Assembly: GCA_028711445.1 (NCBI GenBank)
Contig: JAQTSD010000001.1
Coordinates: forward strand, 1 to 58,585
Origin: Candidatus Peribacteraceae bacterium
GTDB taxonomy: Bacteria > Patescibacteriota > Gracilibacteria > Peribacterales > Peribacteraceae
Reading direction: 5' to 3'
Length of the DNA: 58,585 nt
The position numbers and the translations under genes were made by a program. The notes beneath the pieces were generated by a model. It was not told the DNA's origin and did no database searches. It was given only the letters and a program-made list of their open reading frames with translations. Position 1 is the first letter of the stretch. Every line of letters begins with the position of its first letter. Positions 1 to 8,176 of this stretch are shown one piece after another.

Positions 1-2
1 AT

Positions 3-584
3 GTTGTCATACAATCGAAGGGTACGGCCACAGTGTCGGATTTTCCTGTTGATTGTGTTGTCGTATTCGGCGCCGCAGTCCATTCCCGGGATGATCCCGG
101 CCCGGGGATTCTCAGACGTACGCAGACTGCGGCTCAGTTGTATCGCAGTGGAGATGTCCAGACCATTATTCTCGCAGGAGGCAAGGGACGCACTATCCAA
201 GACTCGGAAGCAGCCGTCATGCGCAAAGTGGCAATGTTGAATGGTGTGGCGCCCGAACACATCAAAACGGAAGATCGATCCGAAAATACGTGGGAAAATC
301 TCCGAAACACGTTGCCGCTCACAGAGGGCTGTCAATCCGTCCTTGCGGTCTCCGATGGCTATCACCTCGCTCGGATCGCCTCCTTTGCGAGGCGCCAGGG
401 GTGGGGGATGCCTTTTCATACCTATCCGGCCTCTCCGAAGCCTCCTCTGATGTTCCAAACGCTGAGTGTTCTGCGGGAGGCGCTTGCACTGATCTACTAT
501 GCATATATTGAGCCGTACAGTGGGGGAATTGCCTTTATGCGCACATTGGGAACAACTCATGTGCTCAGGGATTATGTCAATTGA
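3..584 (+). CDS. DUF218 (YdcF/SanA-like) protein, 5' end outside the window
   Basis: The reading frame is open from the first bases of the window, so the true start is probably upstream; GTG at 33 is only the first internal start. The visible part has the DUF218 layout: a beta strand ending in VVVFGAAV, then RTQTAAQLYRSG, the strand IILAGGKG, an Asp/Glu-rich stretch with SENTWENL, and the SDGYHLAR motif near the C-terminus. The family binds unknown small molecules at the membrane and is linked to envelope integrity in Enterobacteria. The usual N-terminal membrane helix would lie outside the window. The TGA stop is directly followed by the dif-like site. The family call is fairly safe; the substrate is unknown. 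Confidence 0.75.
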   Translation, partial: VVIQSKGTATVSDFPVDCVVVFGAAVHSRDDPGPGILRRTQTAAQLYRSGDVQTIILAGGKGRTIQDSEAAVMRKVAMLNGVAPEHIKTEDRSENTWENLRNTLPLTEGCQSVLAVSDGYHLARIASFARRQGWGMPFHTYPASPKPPLMFQTLSVLREALALIYYAYIEPYSGGIAFMRTLGTTHVLRDYVN

Positions 585-585
585 A

Positions 586-613
586 TCTTAACATAAAATG
601 CATTATGTTAACT
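586..613. other. dif: dif-like Xer recombination site
   Basis: A 28-bp site with two 11-bp arms, TCTTAACATAA and TTATGTTAACT, around the 6-bp centre AATGCA. The inner nine bases of the arms are perfect inverted repeats. The right arm differs from the remembered E. coli XerD-binding arm TTATGTTAAAT at one base and from the B. subtilis arm TTATGTAAACT at one base, and the 11-6-11 spacing is that of dif. It lies between the DUF218 stop and the xer start at 649. Near-symmetrical arms fit one recombinase binding both sides. That it is functional is inferred. Confidence 0.75.
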
Positions 614-648
614 AGGAAAGACTGTGGATAACCCATCCCCCGCCCTCT

Positions 649-1593
649 ATGTTCGCATCCAAGGCTCCTTCCGTTACAGCACTCACGCAGGCCATCGATC
701 GTTACTTAACCTTCCTCAAGGCCGAGCAGAACAAGTCTCCTCTGACAATCGAGACCTACCGGCAGTCCCTTAGGCTCCTGACCGGGCTTTCCGGAGTCAC
801 CGATCCCCTGCTCTTCTCGAAGCAATCGATCCGCGTGTACAAGTCCGCGTTGCACTCTTTCCGGACGCGTACGGGTCACGAACTCATGATCCGTACGAAG
901 AATCACCACTTGACGATCCTGCGTGCTTTCTTGCGTTATCTCATTCAAGAGGAAGAGATAGATGTCTTCCCGCCGGACCGCGTGCAACGGTTCAAGGAGG
1001 AACAACGCCAGGTGAAAGTTCTTTTCCGCGAGGAATTGGATGAATTATTGAATGCGCCCGATACCGAAACCAAGGAAGGTAAAAGGGACAAGGCGATCCT
1101 CGAGCTCTTCTTCTCGACGGGCCTGCGTCTCGCGGAACTCAGGGGCCTCAATTGCAAAGACATCAACTACGCGACGCGGGAGATCTCGGTGCGCGGCAAA
1201 CGGGGGAAGATCCGGGTGGTCTTCATCTCCGACCGCGCGGCAGAGGCTCTGAAAGCGTATCTGGACGCCCGTCTCGATCATCTGACTCCCCTCTTCATCC
1301 GTAATCATGACCAAGCGCGCAACGTCATGCCGCCGGGGGAAGAGTATCGGTTGAGCCGGATATCGATCTATAACGGGGTGAAGAAGTATGCGCTTTTGGC
1401 TGGGATCATGAGCAATCCCTCTCCGCATACGCTTCGCCATTCCTTCGCGACGGACTTGTTGCGCAATGGAGCGGATTTGAGGAGTGTGCAGGAGATGCTC
1501 GGACATAAAGATTTATCGACTACTCAGATATATACGCACGTTACCAATCCACAGCTGAAGGAAGTACATAGAAAGTTTCATAGTAAAGGATAG
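649..1593 (+). CDS. xer: Tyrosine recombinase Xer (chromosome dimer resolution)
   Basis: A 314-residue phage-integrase-type recombinase of typical Xer length. The N-terminal SAM-like domain (about residues 10-95) begins DRYLTFLKAEQNKSPLTIETY. The catalytic domain carries the first Arg in TGLRLAELRGL, the HxxR block in HTLRHSFATDLL, the second His in LGHKDLSTTQ, and the nucleophilic Tyr in IYTHV. It should resolve chromosome dimers at dif during division, and the dif-like site at 586-613 lies just 35 bp upstream. No second Xer is in the window, so a single-recombinase system (as with XerH or XerS) is possible. A clear Shine-Dalgarno is absent. Function is well supported; whether it needs FtsK is not visible. 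Confidence 0.95.
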   Translation: MFASKAPSVTALTQAIDRYLTFLKAEQNKSPLTIETYRQSLRLLTGLSGVTDPLLFSKQSIRVYKSALHSFRTRTGHELMIRTKNHHLTILRAFLRYLIQEEEIDVFPPDRVQRFKEEQRQVKVLFREELDELLNAPDTETKEGKRDKAILELFFSTGLRLAELRGLNCKDINYATREISVRGKRGKIRVVFISDRAAEALKAYLDARLDHLTPLFIRNHDQARNVMPPGEEYRLSRISIYNGVKKYALLAGIMSNPSPHTLRHSFATDLLRNGADLRSVQEMLGHKDLSTTQIYTHVTNPQLKEVHRKFHSKG

Positions 1594-1689
1594 AATTGAA
1601 TGAAAGGAGGCATTGTTCGCATTATAAAATGGCTATTTAACGGCATTGCTGGCCTTTTGATGCTAGATGAACCGGAACTCATAAAACCT

Positions 1690-1724
1690 CCGGACAGCAG
1701 TAGGAGAACCCTACCGCCGTCCGG
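1690..1724 (-). terminator. Intrinsic terminator of the 1755-2069 gene
   Basis: CCGGAC and GTCCGG pair as the outer stem, GTAGG and CCTAC as the inner stem, with a GC/GC pair between them. On the minus strand the hairpin is followed by AGGTTTTAT. It sits about 30 nt past the stop of the minus-strand membrane gene. Confidence 0.6.
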
Positions 1725-1754
1725 GAAAAGATTGGCTGATCTCACGCAGATGCG

Positions 1755-2069
1755 TTATTCAGCCTGCTTGTCCTCCGTGAGCATCACGACGAGCCGCCTT
1801 TTGAAGAAGAGGCTCTTGAGGTTCGGTACCTTGTAGGTGTCCATCATCAGATTGATGAAGATCACCAGGTACACGATACGGAATGCCCACGAGCCCATGA
1901 TGGCGGAGAGGAGCCCACCCGCGATCTGCGGCCCGAAGATCACCTCCACCGGAATCGCAGCGAACGGCAAGATGAGCGCTGCGAGGATGCAGAGAACGAC
2001 GGTGAAGATGAGGGCTATGACCTCGTTAAGGGCCATAGCGATCAAAAACTCAACAATCCGAGTCAGCAT
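1755..2069 (-). CDS. Small membrane protein, function unknown
   Basis: A 104-residue protein with three predicted membrane segments: MALNEVIALIFTVVLCILAA, a second around LPFAAIPVEVIFGPQIAGGLL, and a third around AFRIVYLVIFINLMM. The tail is charged (KSLFFKRRLVVMLTEDKQAE). It is one of the few genes here with a textbook Shine-Dalgarno: AAGGAGG lies about six nucleotides before the ATG at 2069. An intrinsic terminator follows at 1724-1690. I recognise no family. A competing reading frame on the plus strand (1600-1836) runs straight through that terminator and is less convincing. Confidence 0.7.
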   Translation of the reverse strand: MLTRIVEFLIAMALNEVIALIFTVVLCILAALILPFAAIPVEVIFGPQIAGGLLSAIMGSWAFRIVYLVIFINLMMDTYKVPNLKSLFFKRRLVVMLTEDKQAE

Positions 2070-2206
2070 CGTTTCCTCCTTTTTGGAACGGCAGGATCAC
2101 GGCGAAGCGAAGGGACAAGATGCAGATCTTTGTCCTGTCTGGAATTTTGCACAAGGGAGAATCCGTCGATTCTTCGACAGAAGAAACGGTGGTACAATGC
2201 ACAATT

Positions 2207-2590
2207 ATGGAACTCTCCACTTTCTCCACCATCACCGGCATTCTCGTCCTCCTCATTGGCCTCCCCCTGCTCGTTGCAGGCGCTTCCACCGCCGCATTCG
2301 TACAGCAGCTCATGCGCAATGCTCTTTGCATGCGCATCACAGGAGCGGTCATCGTCATTCTCACAGTGCTGGCGCTCCAGCAGGGCTACCGGATCGGCAC
2401 GGATACAGCCGGTCTCCTGCGCCTCGTCGCGTGGATCGGTCTTGTCAAAGGCATCACTGCCACATGGTTTCCGAACGTCCTTAGGGGACTCTCCGAGCGC
2501 ATGGTGAATTCGGTAGCCCTGCGCCCCGTCTTCGGAGCGGTTGCAATCGTTCTTGGCGGACTGCTCCTGTACGGCGCGCAGCTGGTGTAG
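2207..2590 (+). CDS. Four-helix membrane protein, function unknown
   Basis: A 127-residue, strongly hydrophobic protein with about four membrane helices: TGILVLLIGLPLLVAGAS, ITGAVIVILTVLALQQG, LLRLVAWIGLVKGITATW and FGAVAIVLGGLLLYGAQLV. The ATG at 2207 is preferred over an upstream start at 2120 because a -10-like TACAAT (2193-2198) sits eight nucleotides before it, as for many genes in this window. It is divergent from the small membrane gene at 1755-2069. No family is recognised. Confidence 0.65.
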   Translation: MELSTFSTITGILVLLIGLPLLVAGASTAAFVQQLMRNALCMRITGAVIVILTVLALQQGYRIGTDTAGLLRLVAWIGLVKGITATWFPNVLRGLSERMVNSVALRPVFGAVAIVLGGLLLYGAQLV

Positions 2591-2685
2591 TGCGTTGTAG
2601 TCCGATGATGTACGCATCGCGGTGCGGGCGAATTACTCGTAGTTCCTCGCCGCGTTCGTCCCATGGCACTCTTCTTCCTTACTCC

Positions 2686-3081
2686 TTAAAGCACTTCCAC
2701 CAGCGTTCCCTCCTTCGCTTCCTTATTGACTTTCATTCCGACTTCCTGCCCCTTGCCCGCTGACGGGACAGGCGTGTGATCGATCTGGAGCGACATCACG
2801 CGCTGTGTGAATGCTTTCTCGCCGTGCGAGAGGCGGATGGCATCTCCCACTCGTAGAGGTTTGGTGAGCTCGACGACCGCGACAGAGATACGATCATAGA
2901 AGTGTGTCACCTTTCCCACGGGAGTCCCCTTCTCCGCTTTCTTCGCCACAATTTTCTTGGTGGCTTTCTTGGCTGGTTTCTTCGCGGCCTTCGTCACCTT
3001 CTTCTTCATCACCTTCTTCGCCTTCTTGACGATCTTCTTTGCAGGCTTGCGGGCTTTCTTGGATTTCTTCGCTTTTGGCAT
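2686..3081 (-). CDS. Lys/Ala-rich tail fused to an EF-Tu domain II-like fold
   Basis: About 131 residues from the ATG at 3081; an upstream ATG at 3108 adds nine unlikely residues. Residues 1-50 are almost entirely Lys, Ala, Val and Pro in histone H1-like repeats (KKARKPAKKIVKKAKK). Residues 55-131 resemble the beta-barrel domain II of translation elongation factors: PVGKVTHFYDRISVAVVEL, LRVGDAIRL, then QIDHTPV and VGMKV. There is no GTPase domain. The basic tail suggests binding to DNA or RNA, and the barrel suggests a ribosome- or tRNA-related role; both are inferences. A GATAAT box lies 16 nt before the start. Confidence 0.7.
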   Translation of the reverse strand: MPKAKKSKKARKPAKKIVKKAKKVMKKKVTKAAKKPAKKATKKIVAKKAEKGTPVGKVTHFYDRISVAVVELTKPLRVGDAIRLSHGEKAFTQRVMSLQIDHTPVPSAGKGQEVGMKVNKEAKEGTLVEVL

Positions 3082-3251
3082 AGAGATGAGGGGGAAAATT
3101 ATCTTCATTGTAGCTTGCGGAATGATGCGGTAAAGCGTCGACTTTTTCTCTCTGGATCGCAGTTATCGGCGATTTGACGAACGAAGAAATTCATTCGTAT
3201 GAGGTGGTGAGGATCGGCTTCCTGTCCGCGGATGCAAATGCGTATCGGTCT

Positions 3252-3280
3252 TTGAGTGCGGGCATAAATAGCCGTACAGT
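3252..3280 (+). promoter_or_regulatory. Promoter of the TMTC-like gene
   Basis: TTGAGT, 17-bp spacer, TACAGT. The -10 box ends eight nucleotides before the ATG at 3289, predicting a leader of one or two nucleotides. Confidence 0.55.
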
Positions 3281-3288
3281 ACTGACTG

Positions 3289-5253
3289 ATGAACGATCAC
3301 GAGTATCCCATGACCATGGGGTTTCTGAGGCCCCCTTCCCGTTTCGTCCTCCTCTGGATCATCGGCGGATTCTTCGCGCTCACGCTCGTCGTGTACGCGG
3401 CGTCGTTCAGTGGCCATTTCGTCCGCTGGGATGACGGGATGCTCATCTACGAGAACCCCTTCATCCGAGGGATCAATCTCGGAACCCTGAAGAAGATTTT
3501 TACAACCTACGATCCTGAACTCTATATCCCACTCACGTTCTTCAGTTATCAGATCGATTATCTCATCGGCGGCATCTATCCCGGGATCTACCATTTGCAG
3601 AACTTCCTGTGGCACACGGGCAACGCACTCCTCGTCGCGTGGCTCTGTCTCCTTCTCTCGCGGCGCAGGTGGGTCGCGGTCGTTTGCGGTATCCTCTTCG
3701 CCGTCCATCCGCTCCATACCGAGGCGGTCGTGTGGGCGAGCGCTCGCAAGGATGTGCTCTCGACCTTCTTCTTCCTGCTTTCGATCATTGCGTATCTCTC
3801 GTACCGCGCTCACAGGCAGCGCGGGTCATACTATGGAAGTATCGTCGCCTTCCTCTTGGCGCTCCTTGCCAAGGTGTCAGTGCTCACTCTCCCCGTCGTT
3901 CTCCTCCTGATCGACGTTTTCCAGCGTCGCAAATGGAGTGTATGGATGTTCGTCGAGAAGCTTCCGTACGTTGCTCTCTCCTGCGTTTTCGGCGTCATTG
4001 CTTGGATCGGCAAGGCTGGCGTTCTTGGTTCGTCTCTGCTCACGGAAAAAGTTCTCATGGCACCGGTGAGTGCAGTCTTCTACCTGGAGAAGATTTTTCT
4101 CCCTGTGCGCCTCTCGGTCCTCTACCCGTTCGAGGGAACGCCGACTCTCGCGCGAATGGACATCCTCATCCCCTTCATCATTTGTATTCTCCTCGCTGTT
4201 GCGATGGTTCTGACTTGGAGGAAGCGGCCGGAGGTGTCCTTCGGTCTTGCTTTCTTCTTTGTGACGGTCTCCCCCACTCTGCTCAATTTTGCCAAGGGAG
4301 ATTTCTTTTACTTCGCTTCCGATCGCTATGCGTATGTCCCCTCGATTGGTGTTCTTCTGATGGTTGCGATGCTCCTGGCACTTACAAGCGAGCGTTCCGA
4401 GGCATGGGCGAAATGGTCCACGATTGGTGCCGTGATCGTGTCTATCATCTTCTCCGGATTGGCGCTGAGACAATCGCTCGTCTGGCACGACAGCACATCA
4501 CTCTTCACTCATACGCTCTCGCTCTATCCGGACGCATATGTGGCCCTTAATAACCTCGGCAATGTGTACCGTCAGCAAGGGGAAACACAGCAAGCCATGG
4601 AGTCCTACGAGAAAGCCCTCTCTGCGAGCGAACGCTACAGTCTTCATCGCGTACCGGGCAGCGTGGATACCGCGCGGTCGAAAATCCTGAGCAACCTTGG
4701 GTCTGTCTATCGTGAATCCGGCGAAACGCAGAAGGCAACCGATGCTTACAAGCGAGCCCTCGTACTCAATCCCGGTAATGAGTACGCGCACCTCGGCGCG
4801 GGCATCCTCGCGGGGCAGGCAGGTCTCTACCAGACGGCGGAAGCGGAGTACCGTGCCGCCCTCCAGATCGCGCCGGGATTCTCGACCGCCCTCATCAATC
4901 TCGGCGCGCTGTACGTGGGTATGGGTAGGATCGAGGACGGTATCCGTGAGTATGAGCGTGCCATCGATATGAATCCCTTCTATCCTCAGGCGTTCTACAA
5001 CTACGGAGTGGCGCTCAATAAGGTGGACCGCAATCGCGAGGCGATCGTGGCGTATCGCAAGGCCGTTGCCCTTGCGCCGAACTTCGTCGCCGCACGCTTA
5101 AATCTTGCAATTCTCCTCTACGAGCGACAGGATCGCGAAGAGTCCATCCGGCAGTTCTCTGAAGTGCTGCGCTATGATCCGACGAACAGGATGGCGCTCT
5201 CCGCGTTGAGACAAATCGAGGCTCAGAGCACATCGTCTTCCCGCACAAGGTGA
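3289..5253 (+). CDS. Multi-pass membrane protein with TPR domain (TMTC/GT-C-like)
   Basis: 654 residues. The first 400 carry about ten membrane segments and GT-C-type signatures: an Asp-Asp motif in the first external loop (HFVRWDDGMLIYENP), a His in LQNFLWHTGNALL, then FAVHPLHTEAVVWASARKDVL. The last 250 residues are about five or six tetratricopeptide repeats (ALNNLGNVYRQQGETQQAMESY and similar). This is the architecture of TMTC-type O-mannosyltransferases and of many bacterial TPR glycosyltransferase-like proteins, so transfer of a lipid-linked sugar to surface proteins is plausible but unproven. It is monocistronic with its own promoter. Confidence 0.8.
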   Translation: MNDHEYPMTMGFLRPPSRFVLLWIIGGFFALTLVVYAASFSGHFVRWDDGMLIYENPFIRGINLGTLKKIFTTYDPELYIPLTFFSYQIDYLIGGIYPGIYHLQNFLWHTGNALLVAWLCLLLSRRRWVAVVCGILFAVHPLHTEAVVWASARKDVLSTFFFLLSIIAYLSYRAHRQRGSYYGSIVAFLLALLAKVSVLTLPVVLLLIDVFQRRKWSVWMFVEKLPYVALSCVFGVIAWIGKAGVLGSSLLTEKVLMAPVSAVFYLEKIFLPVRLSVLYPFEGTPTLARMDILIPFIICILLAVAMVLTWRKRPEVSFGLAFFFVTVSPTLLNFAKGDFFYFASDRYAYVPSIGVLLMVAMLLALTSERSEAWAKWSTIGAVIVSIIFSGLALRQSLVWHDSTSLFTHTLSLYPDAYVALNNLGNVYRQQGETQQAMESYEKALSASERYSLHRVPGSVDTARSKILSNLGSVYRESGETQKATDAYKRALVLNPGNEYAHLGAGILAGQAGLYQTAEAEYRAALQIAPGFSTALINLGALYVGMGRIEDGIREYERAIDMNPFYPQAFYNYGVALNKVDRNREAIVAYRKAVALAPNFVAARLNLAILLYERQDREESIRQFSEVLRYDPTNRMALSALRQIEAQSTSSSRTR

Positions 5254-5277
5254 CAGTAAACTCAGGATCGCTATACT
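5250..5277 (+). promoter_or_regulatory. Promoter of the malic enzyme gene
   Basis: GTGACA, 16-bp spacer, TATACT, starting at the stop codon of the TPR gene. The ATG at 5290 is 12 nt past the -10 box, so the leader is only about six nucleotides. Confidence 0.6.
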
Positions 5278-5289
5278 GCCGCTACTCAT

Positions 5290-6432
5290 ATGGACTTTTC
5301 AGCAGCATCACTTCGGGCTCATCTGAAGGCAAAAGGCAAACTGTCGGTGGAAGGTAAACTGCCGATTAAGAATGTGACGGACCTCTCCATTGCCTACACG
5401 CCGGGCGTGGCTGCACCGTGTCTTGCAATTGCCAAGCGCGCGGAGGATGTCTATCGCTACACTATCAAGGGAAATTGCGTCGCCGTGGTGACGGACGGCT
5501 CGGCGGTCCTCGGCCTCGGCAATATCGGGGCGAAGGCATCGCTCCCCGTGATGGAGGGCAAGTGCGCGCTCTTCAAGAGGTTCGCCGGCATCGATGCGTT
5601 CCCCATCGCCATCGACTCGCAGGACCCGGACGAAATCGTCCGAACGGTCCAGCTCATTGCTCCGATTTTTGGGGGTATCAATCTCGAAGACATCTCGGCG
5701 CCGCGGTGCATCGAGATCGAGCAGCGACTCATTGAGTCACTCGATATTCCGGTGATGCATGACGATCAGCACGGTACGGCGATTGTCGTCCTTGCGGGAC
5801 TGATCAACGCGCTCAAGATCGTAGGAAAGCGGGCTGCGGATGTGAAGATCGCGCTCTCGGGCGTAGGCGCTGCCGGTTCGGCGATCGCGAAACTGCTTGT
5901 TCGCTACGGCATCGGGGATATCGTCCTTGTGGATTCCAAAGGGATCGTGAGCGGACACCGGGATGACCTCAATTCGCTGAAGCGCGAGCTCAGCATCATT
6001 ACGAACAAGCGGAACATCTGCTGCACGCTCTACGACGCGTGCAAGGATGCGGATGTCTTCATCGGTGTTTCCAAGCCCGGTACGCTCAAGCCTGAGATGA
6101 TCAAAGTGATGGCCCGCGATCCCATCATCTTCGCGATGGCCAATCCCGTGCCGGAGATCGCGCCGGAAGAAGCGGTTAGGGCTGGTGCGGCAATTGTTGC
6201 GACGGGCAGGAGCGACCTACCCAATCAATTGAATAATTCGCTCGCCTTCCCGGGTATCTTCCGCGGAGCACTTGATGCTCATGCGCGGCGCATCACCGAC
6301 GAGATGAAGATCGCGGCTGCTTCGGCACTCGCTGCACTCGTGAAGCGTCCGACTGCGCTGAAGATCATCCCCTCCCCCTTCGATCGCGGTATCGTGCAGG
6401 CAGTCTCGGGCGCGGTGAAGCGGCTGGCGTAA
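5290..6432 (+). CDS. Malic enzyme (oxaloacetate-decarboxylating malate dehydrogenase)
   Basis: 380 residues, the short bacterial malic enzyme without the phosphotransacetylase-like domain of MaeB. It converts malate to pyruvate and CO2 with reduction of NAD(P). Visible family motifs are the Tyr-containing IAYTPGVAAPC, VAVVTDGSAVLGLGNIG, the catalytic Lys/metal region GINLEDISAPRC, the metal-binding HDDQHGTAIV, and the dinucleotide-binding GVGAAGSAIAKLL followed by VLVDSKG. FAMANPVPEI and RSDLPNQLNN are also typical. It could feed pyruvate from a C4 acid or replenish NAD(P)H. Cofactor preference cannot be read safely. Confidence 0.93.
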   Translation: MDFSAASLRAHLKAKGKLSVEGKLPIKNVTDLSIAYTPGVAAPCLAIAKRAEDVYRYTIKGNCVAVVTDGSAVLGLGNIGAKASLPVMEGKCALFKRFAGIDAFPIAIDSQDPDEIVRTVQLIAPIFGGINLEDISAPRCIEIEQRLIESLDIPVMHDDQHGTAIVVLAGLINALKIVGKRAADVKIALSGVGAAGSAIAKLLVRYGIGDIVLVDSKGIVSGHRDDLNSLKRELSIITNKRNICCTLYDACKDADVFIGVSKPGTLKPEMIKVMARDPIIFAMANPVPEIAPEEAVRAGAAIVATGRSDLPNQLNNSLAFPGIFRGALDAHARRITDEMKIAAASALAALVKRPTALKIIPSPFDRGIVQAVSGAVKRLA

Positions 6433-6455
6433 AAGAAGTTTCAAAAAATGTGTAA

Positions 6456-6479
6456 CACATCTCCGGATGTGCCGTTTTA
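6456..6479 (+). terminator. Weak hairpin after the malic enzyme gene
   Basis: CACATC and GATGTG pair around TCCG and are followed by CCGTTTTA. The stem is short, so this is a tentative terminator. Confidence 0.3.
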
Positions 6480-6589
6480 TGATTCCCATGTCCCATGACA
6501 CCCGTTCCGTCGGCATCGCCCTCCTCGCCTCGATGGTGATCGTGGGCATCGCGGCACATCTACCGTATATCATCGGAATCGGATGGTAG
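6479..6589 (+). CDS. Possible 36-residue single-helix membrane peptide
   Basis: A short open frame starting at ATG 6479 or ATG 6488. It encodes MSHDTRSVG, a hydrophobic helix GIALLASMVIVGIAAHLPYI, and the end IGIGW. It lies in the 206-bp gap between malic enzyme and the Cys-rich gene. A TATGAT box overlaps the first ATG and would suit neither start exactly. Small membrane peptides are common, but length alone makes this uncertain. Confidence 0.3.
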   Translation: MIPMSHDTRSVGIALLASMVIVGIAAHLPYIIGIGW

Positions 6590-6638
6590 GGACGGACAAG
6601 CTCTTTCATCGTAGGTTCTCTGCGGTATACTTTTCACC

Positions 6639-7595
6639 ATGCTTTTCTCATCTCTCTTGTGTATCGGAACGCTGTTCGCGTTCTCTCCAGTTTTTGCCAG
6701 TGCCGAGATTGCGCTGTCCAACCCTTCTTTTCTTGCTGTGGAGAATGCCGAGGATGAATGTGAGGTGAACGGTTGGTACAATGATGAGACGTGCGATGAG
6801 GGATGCCCCAAACCGGACCCCGATTGCGCAAAAGTGGGCAACTCCCAAGAGGATACCGACGACGAGTGCGAAGCGAACGGTTGGTACGGAGATGGGATGT
6901 GTGATGAAGATTGCCCAAACGTTGATCCGGATTGCACGGGAGCGGGAGCGGAGGAAGATGACCCTTGCGTCCTATACCGCTCGTACAACGACGGGGTGTG
7001 CGATGACGATTGCTTCCAGCCGGATCCGGATTGTACGCATGGCGAACAGGCATCCTCCGAGGTACCGGTTATTATTCCCACGCAGCGCTCCAGTGCGACG
7101 ACAGTGATTCCCGCGTGTCCGAATAGCAATCCCGTACGTTGTCTGGATGGCACCTGTGTCTCGAAGCTTCCCGACTGTGGTAAACAGTCGTCAGTGCCTA
7201 CCGGATCCTCTGTGGCATCACAGATGTCATCTGCGGGCATCGCTCAAGATAATGAAATGCTGCAGGCATATATCACGCAGTTGAAGCTACAGAATTCGTC
7301 GATCACCGATGTATCCTTGCAGGATGGGATCCTCTCTGTATCCGCGACCCGCTCCGCCCGCATTCTCTGGTTCATTCCAAGAGACTACATCCTCACGATT
7401 CTCGTAGATGGCGCGGATGTCACATCTTCGGTGCCCTTCTGGCTCTTCATAGCATCGGATGATGCTTCAGACGTCGTGTCCGCTATCCAATCGGCAATGA
7501 CCGAGCAAGCGGACGCATTTGTGGCATTGCCGAGCGACCTCATGCGCGCGCAGTTCACATTGCAGGTGATCGATGCGATTCTTCGGACACAATGA
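6639..7595 (+). CDS. Secreted protein with three Cys-rich LNR-like repeats
   Basis: 318 residues. A signal peptide (MLFSSLLCIGTLFAFSPVFASA) is followed by three repeats of about 25 residues with the pattern C-NGWYxDxxCDxxCPxxDPDC at residues 41-125; the third is more divergent. The Cys spacing and the acidic DPDC end resemble Notch/LNR calcium-binding repeats. A Ser/Thr-rich linker with another Cys cluster (PNSNPVRCLDGTCVSKLPDC) leads to a 110-residue C-terminal domain with a possible helix around RILWFIPRDYILTILVDG. A TATACT box (6626-6631) ends seven nucleotides before the ATG, so the mRNA should be leaderless. The stop overlaps the next gene. The role is unknown; surface adhesion or calcium binding is a guess. 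Confidence 0.75.
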   Translation: MLFSSLLCIGTLFAFSPVFASAEIALSNPSFLAVENAEDECEVNGWYNDETCDEGCPKPDPDCAKVGNSQEDTDDECEANGWYGDGMCDEDCPNVDPDCTGAGAEEDDPCVLYRSYNDGVCDDDCFQPDPDCTHGEQASSEVPVIIPTQRSSATTVIPACPNSNPVRCLDGTCVSKLPDCGKQSSVPTGSSVASQMSSAGIAQDNEMLQAYITQLKLQNSSITDVSLQDGILSVSATRSARILWFIPRDYILTILVDGADVTSSVPFWLFIASDDASDVVSAIQSAMTEQADAFVALPSDLMRAQFTLQVIDAILRTQ

Positions 7596-8110
7596 CAACA
7601 TCTGCTCCGAGATGCGGCGCGGTCTTCCTGCTGTCTTGCGGCATGACGTTTGCGCTTGTGGGGTGCGGGAGCCCTCCTTCCTCGGGCGGTACGAATGCCA
7701 GTCTCACGCTTCCCCTTTACCCCGCTCTCACGTGGTCCATTCCGCGTGAGGCAGTGCGCACCTTCAGTGCTTCCGGAACGGTGAAAGATGTTCCCGGTTT
7801 CGAAACCATGGCGTTGGCGCAAGACGATGAGAATTTTCCATTCGTCTATGCGGACAGCGAGTATCCCGATGAGGATTTCTGGCGTTTCTACCTCGAGTCG
7901 AAGACGATCGACGACATGGGCTATGCCCTCATCGCATCCGAGGAGAAGGATGACCGCAGTTTGATCGCTTTCGGAGATGAAGAGGGACATGCATTGGTGC
8001 TGTCGCACATCATGCAGTATGACGCGGTCGAGGATGGTGAGCCGCTCTGTCCGTGTACCTACGCGTTCACGATCTTCTCCGATGATCCGCGGGTGGTTTT
8101 GATGCGGTGA
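7592..8110 (+). CDS. Lipoprotein, function unknown
   Basis: 172 residues. The N-terminus MTTSAPRCGAVFLLSCGMTF ends in the lipobox LVGC, followed by GSPPSSGG, so the mature protein should be lipid-anchored at the membrane. The mature part is acidic, with SASGTVKDVPGFETMALAQ and SEYPDEDFWRFYLES. It starts in the ATGA overlap with the Cys-rich gene, implying translational coupling and a shared envelope role. No family is recognised. Confidence 0.7.
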   Translation: MTTSAPRCGAVFLLSCGMTFALVGCGSPPSSGGTNASLTLPLYPALTWSIPREAVRTFSASGTVKDVPGFETMALAQDDENFPFVYADSEYPDEDFWRFYLESKTIDDMGYALIASEEKDDRSLIAFGDEEGHALVLSHIMQYDAVEDGEPLCPCTYAFTIFSDDPRVVLMR

Positions 8111-8176
8111 GGGGGGATATTGAGGTGCCGTGTCACTCTGAGTGTCCAGCCGCTCATGGGACGCTTGCGTCCAATC

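Noticed and set aside
1600-1836. 78-codon plus-strand frame beginning MKGGIVRIIKW
   Set aside because: It runs through the hairpin at 1690-1724 and overlaps the well-supported minus-strand membrane gene with its AAGGAGG ribosome-binding site.
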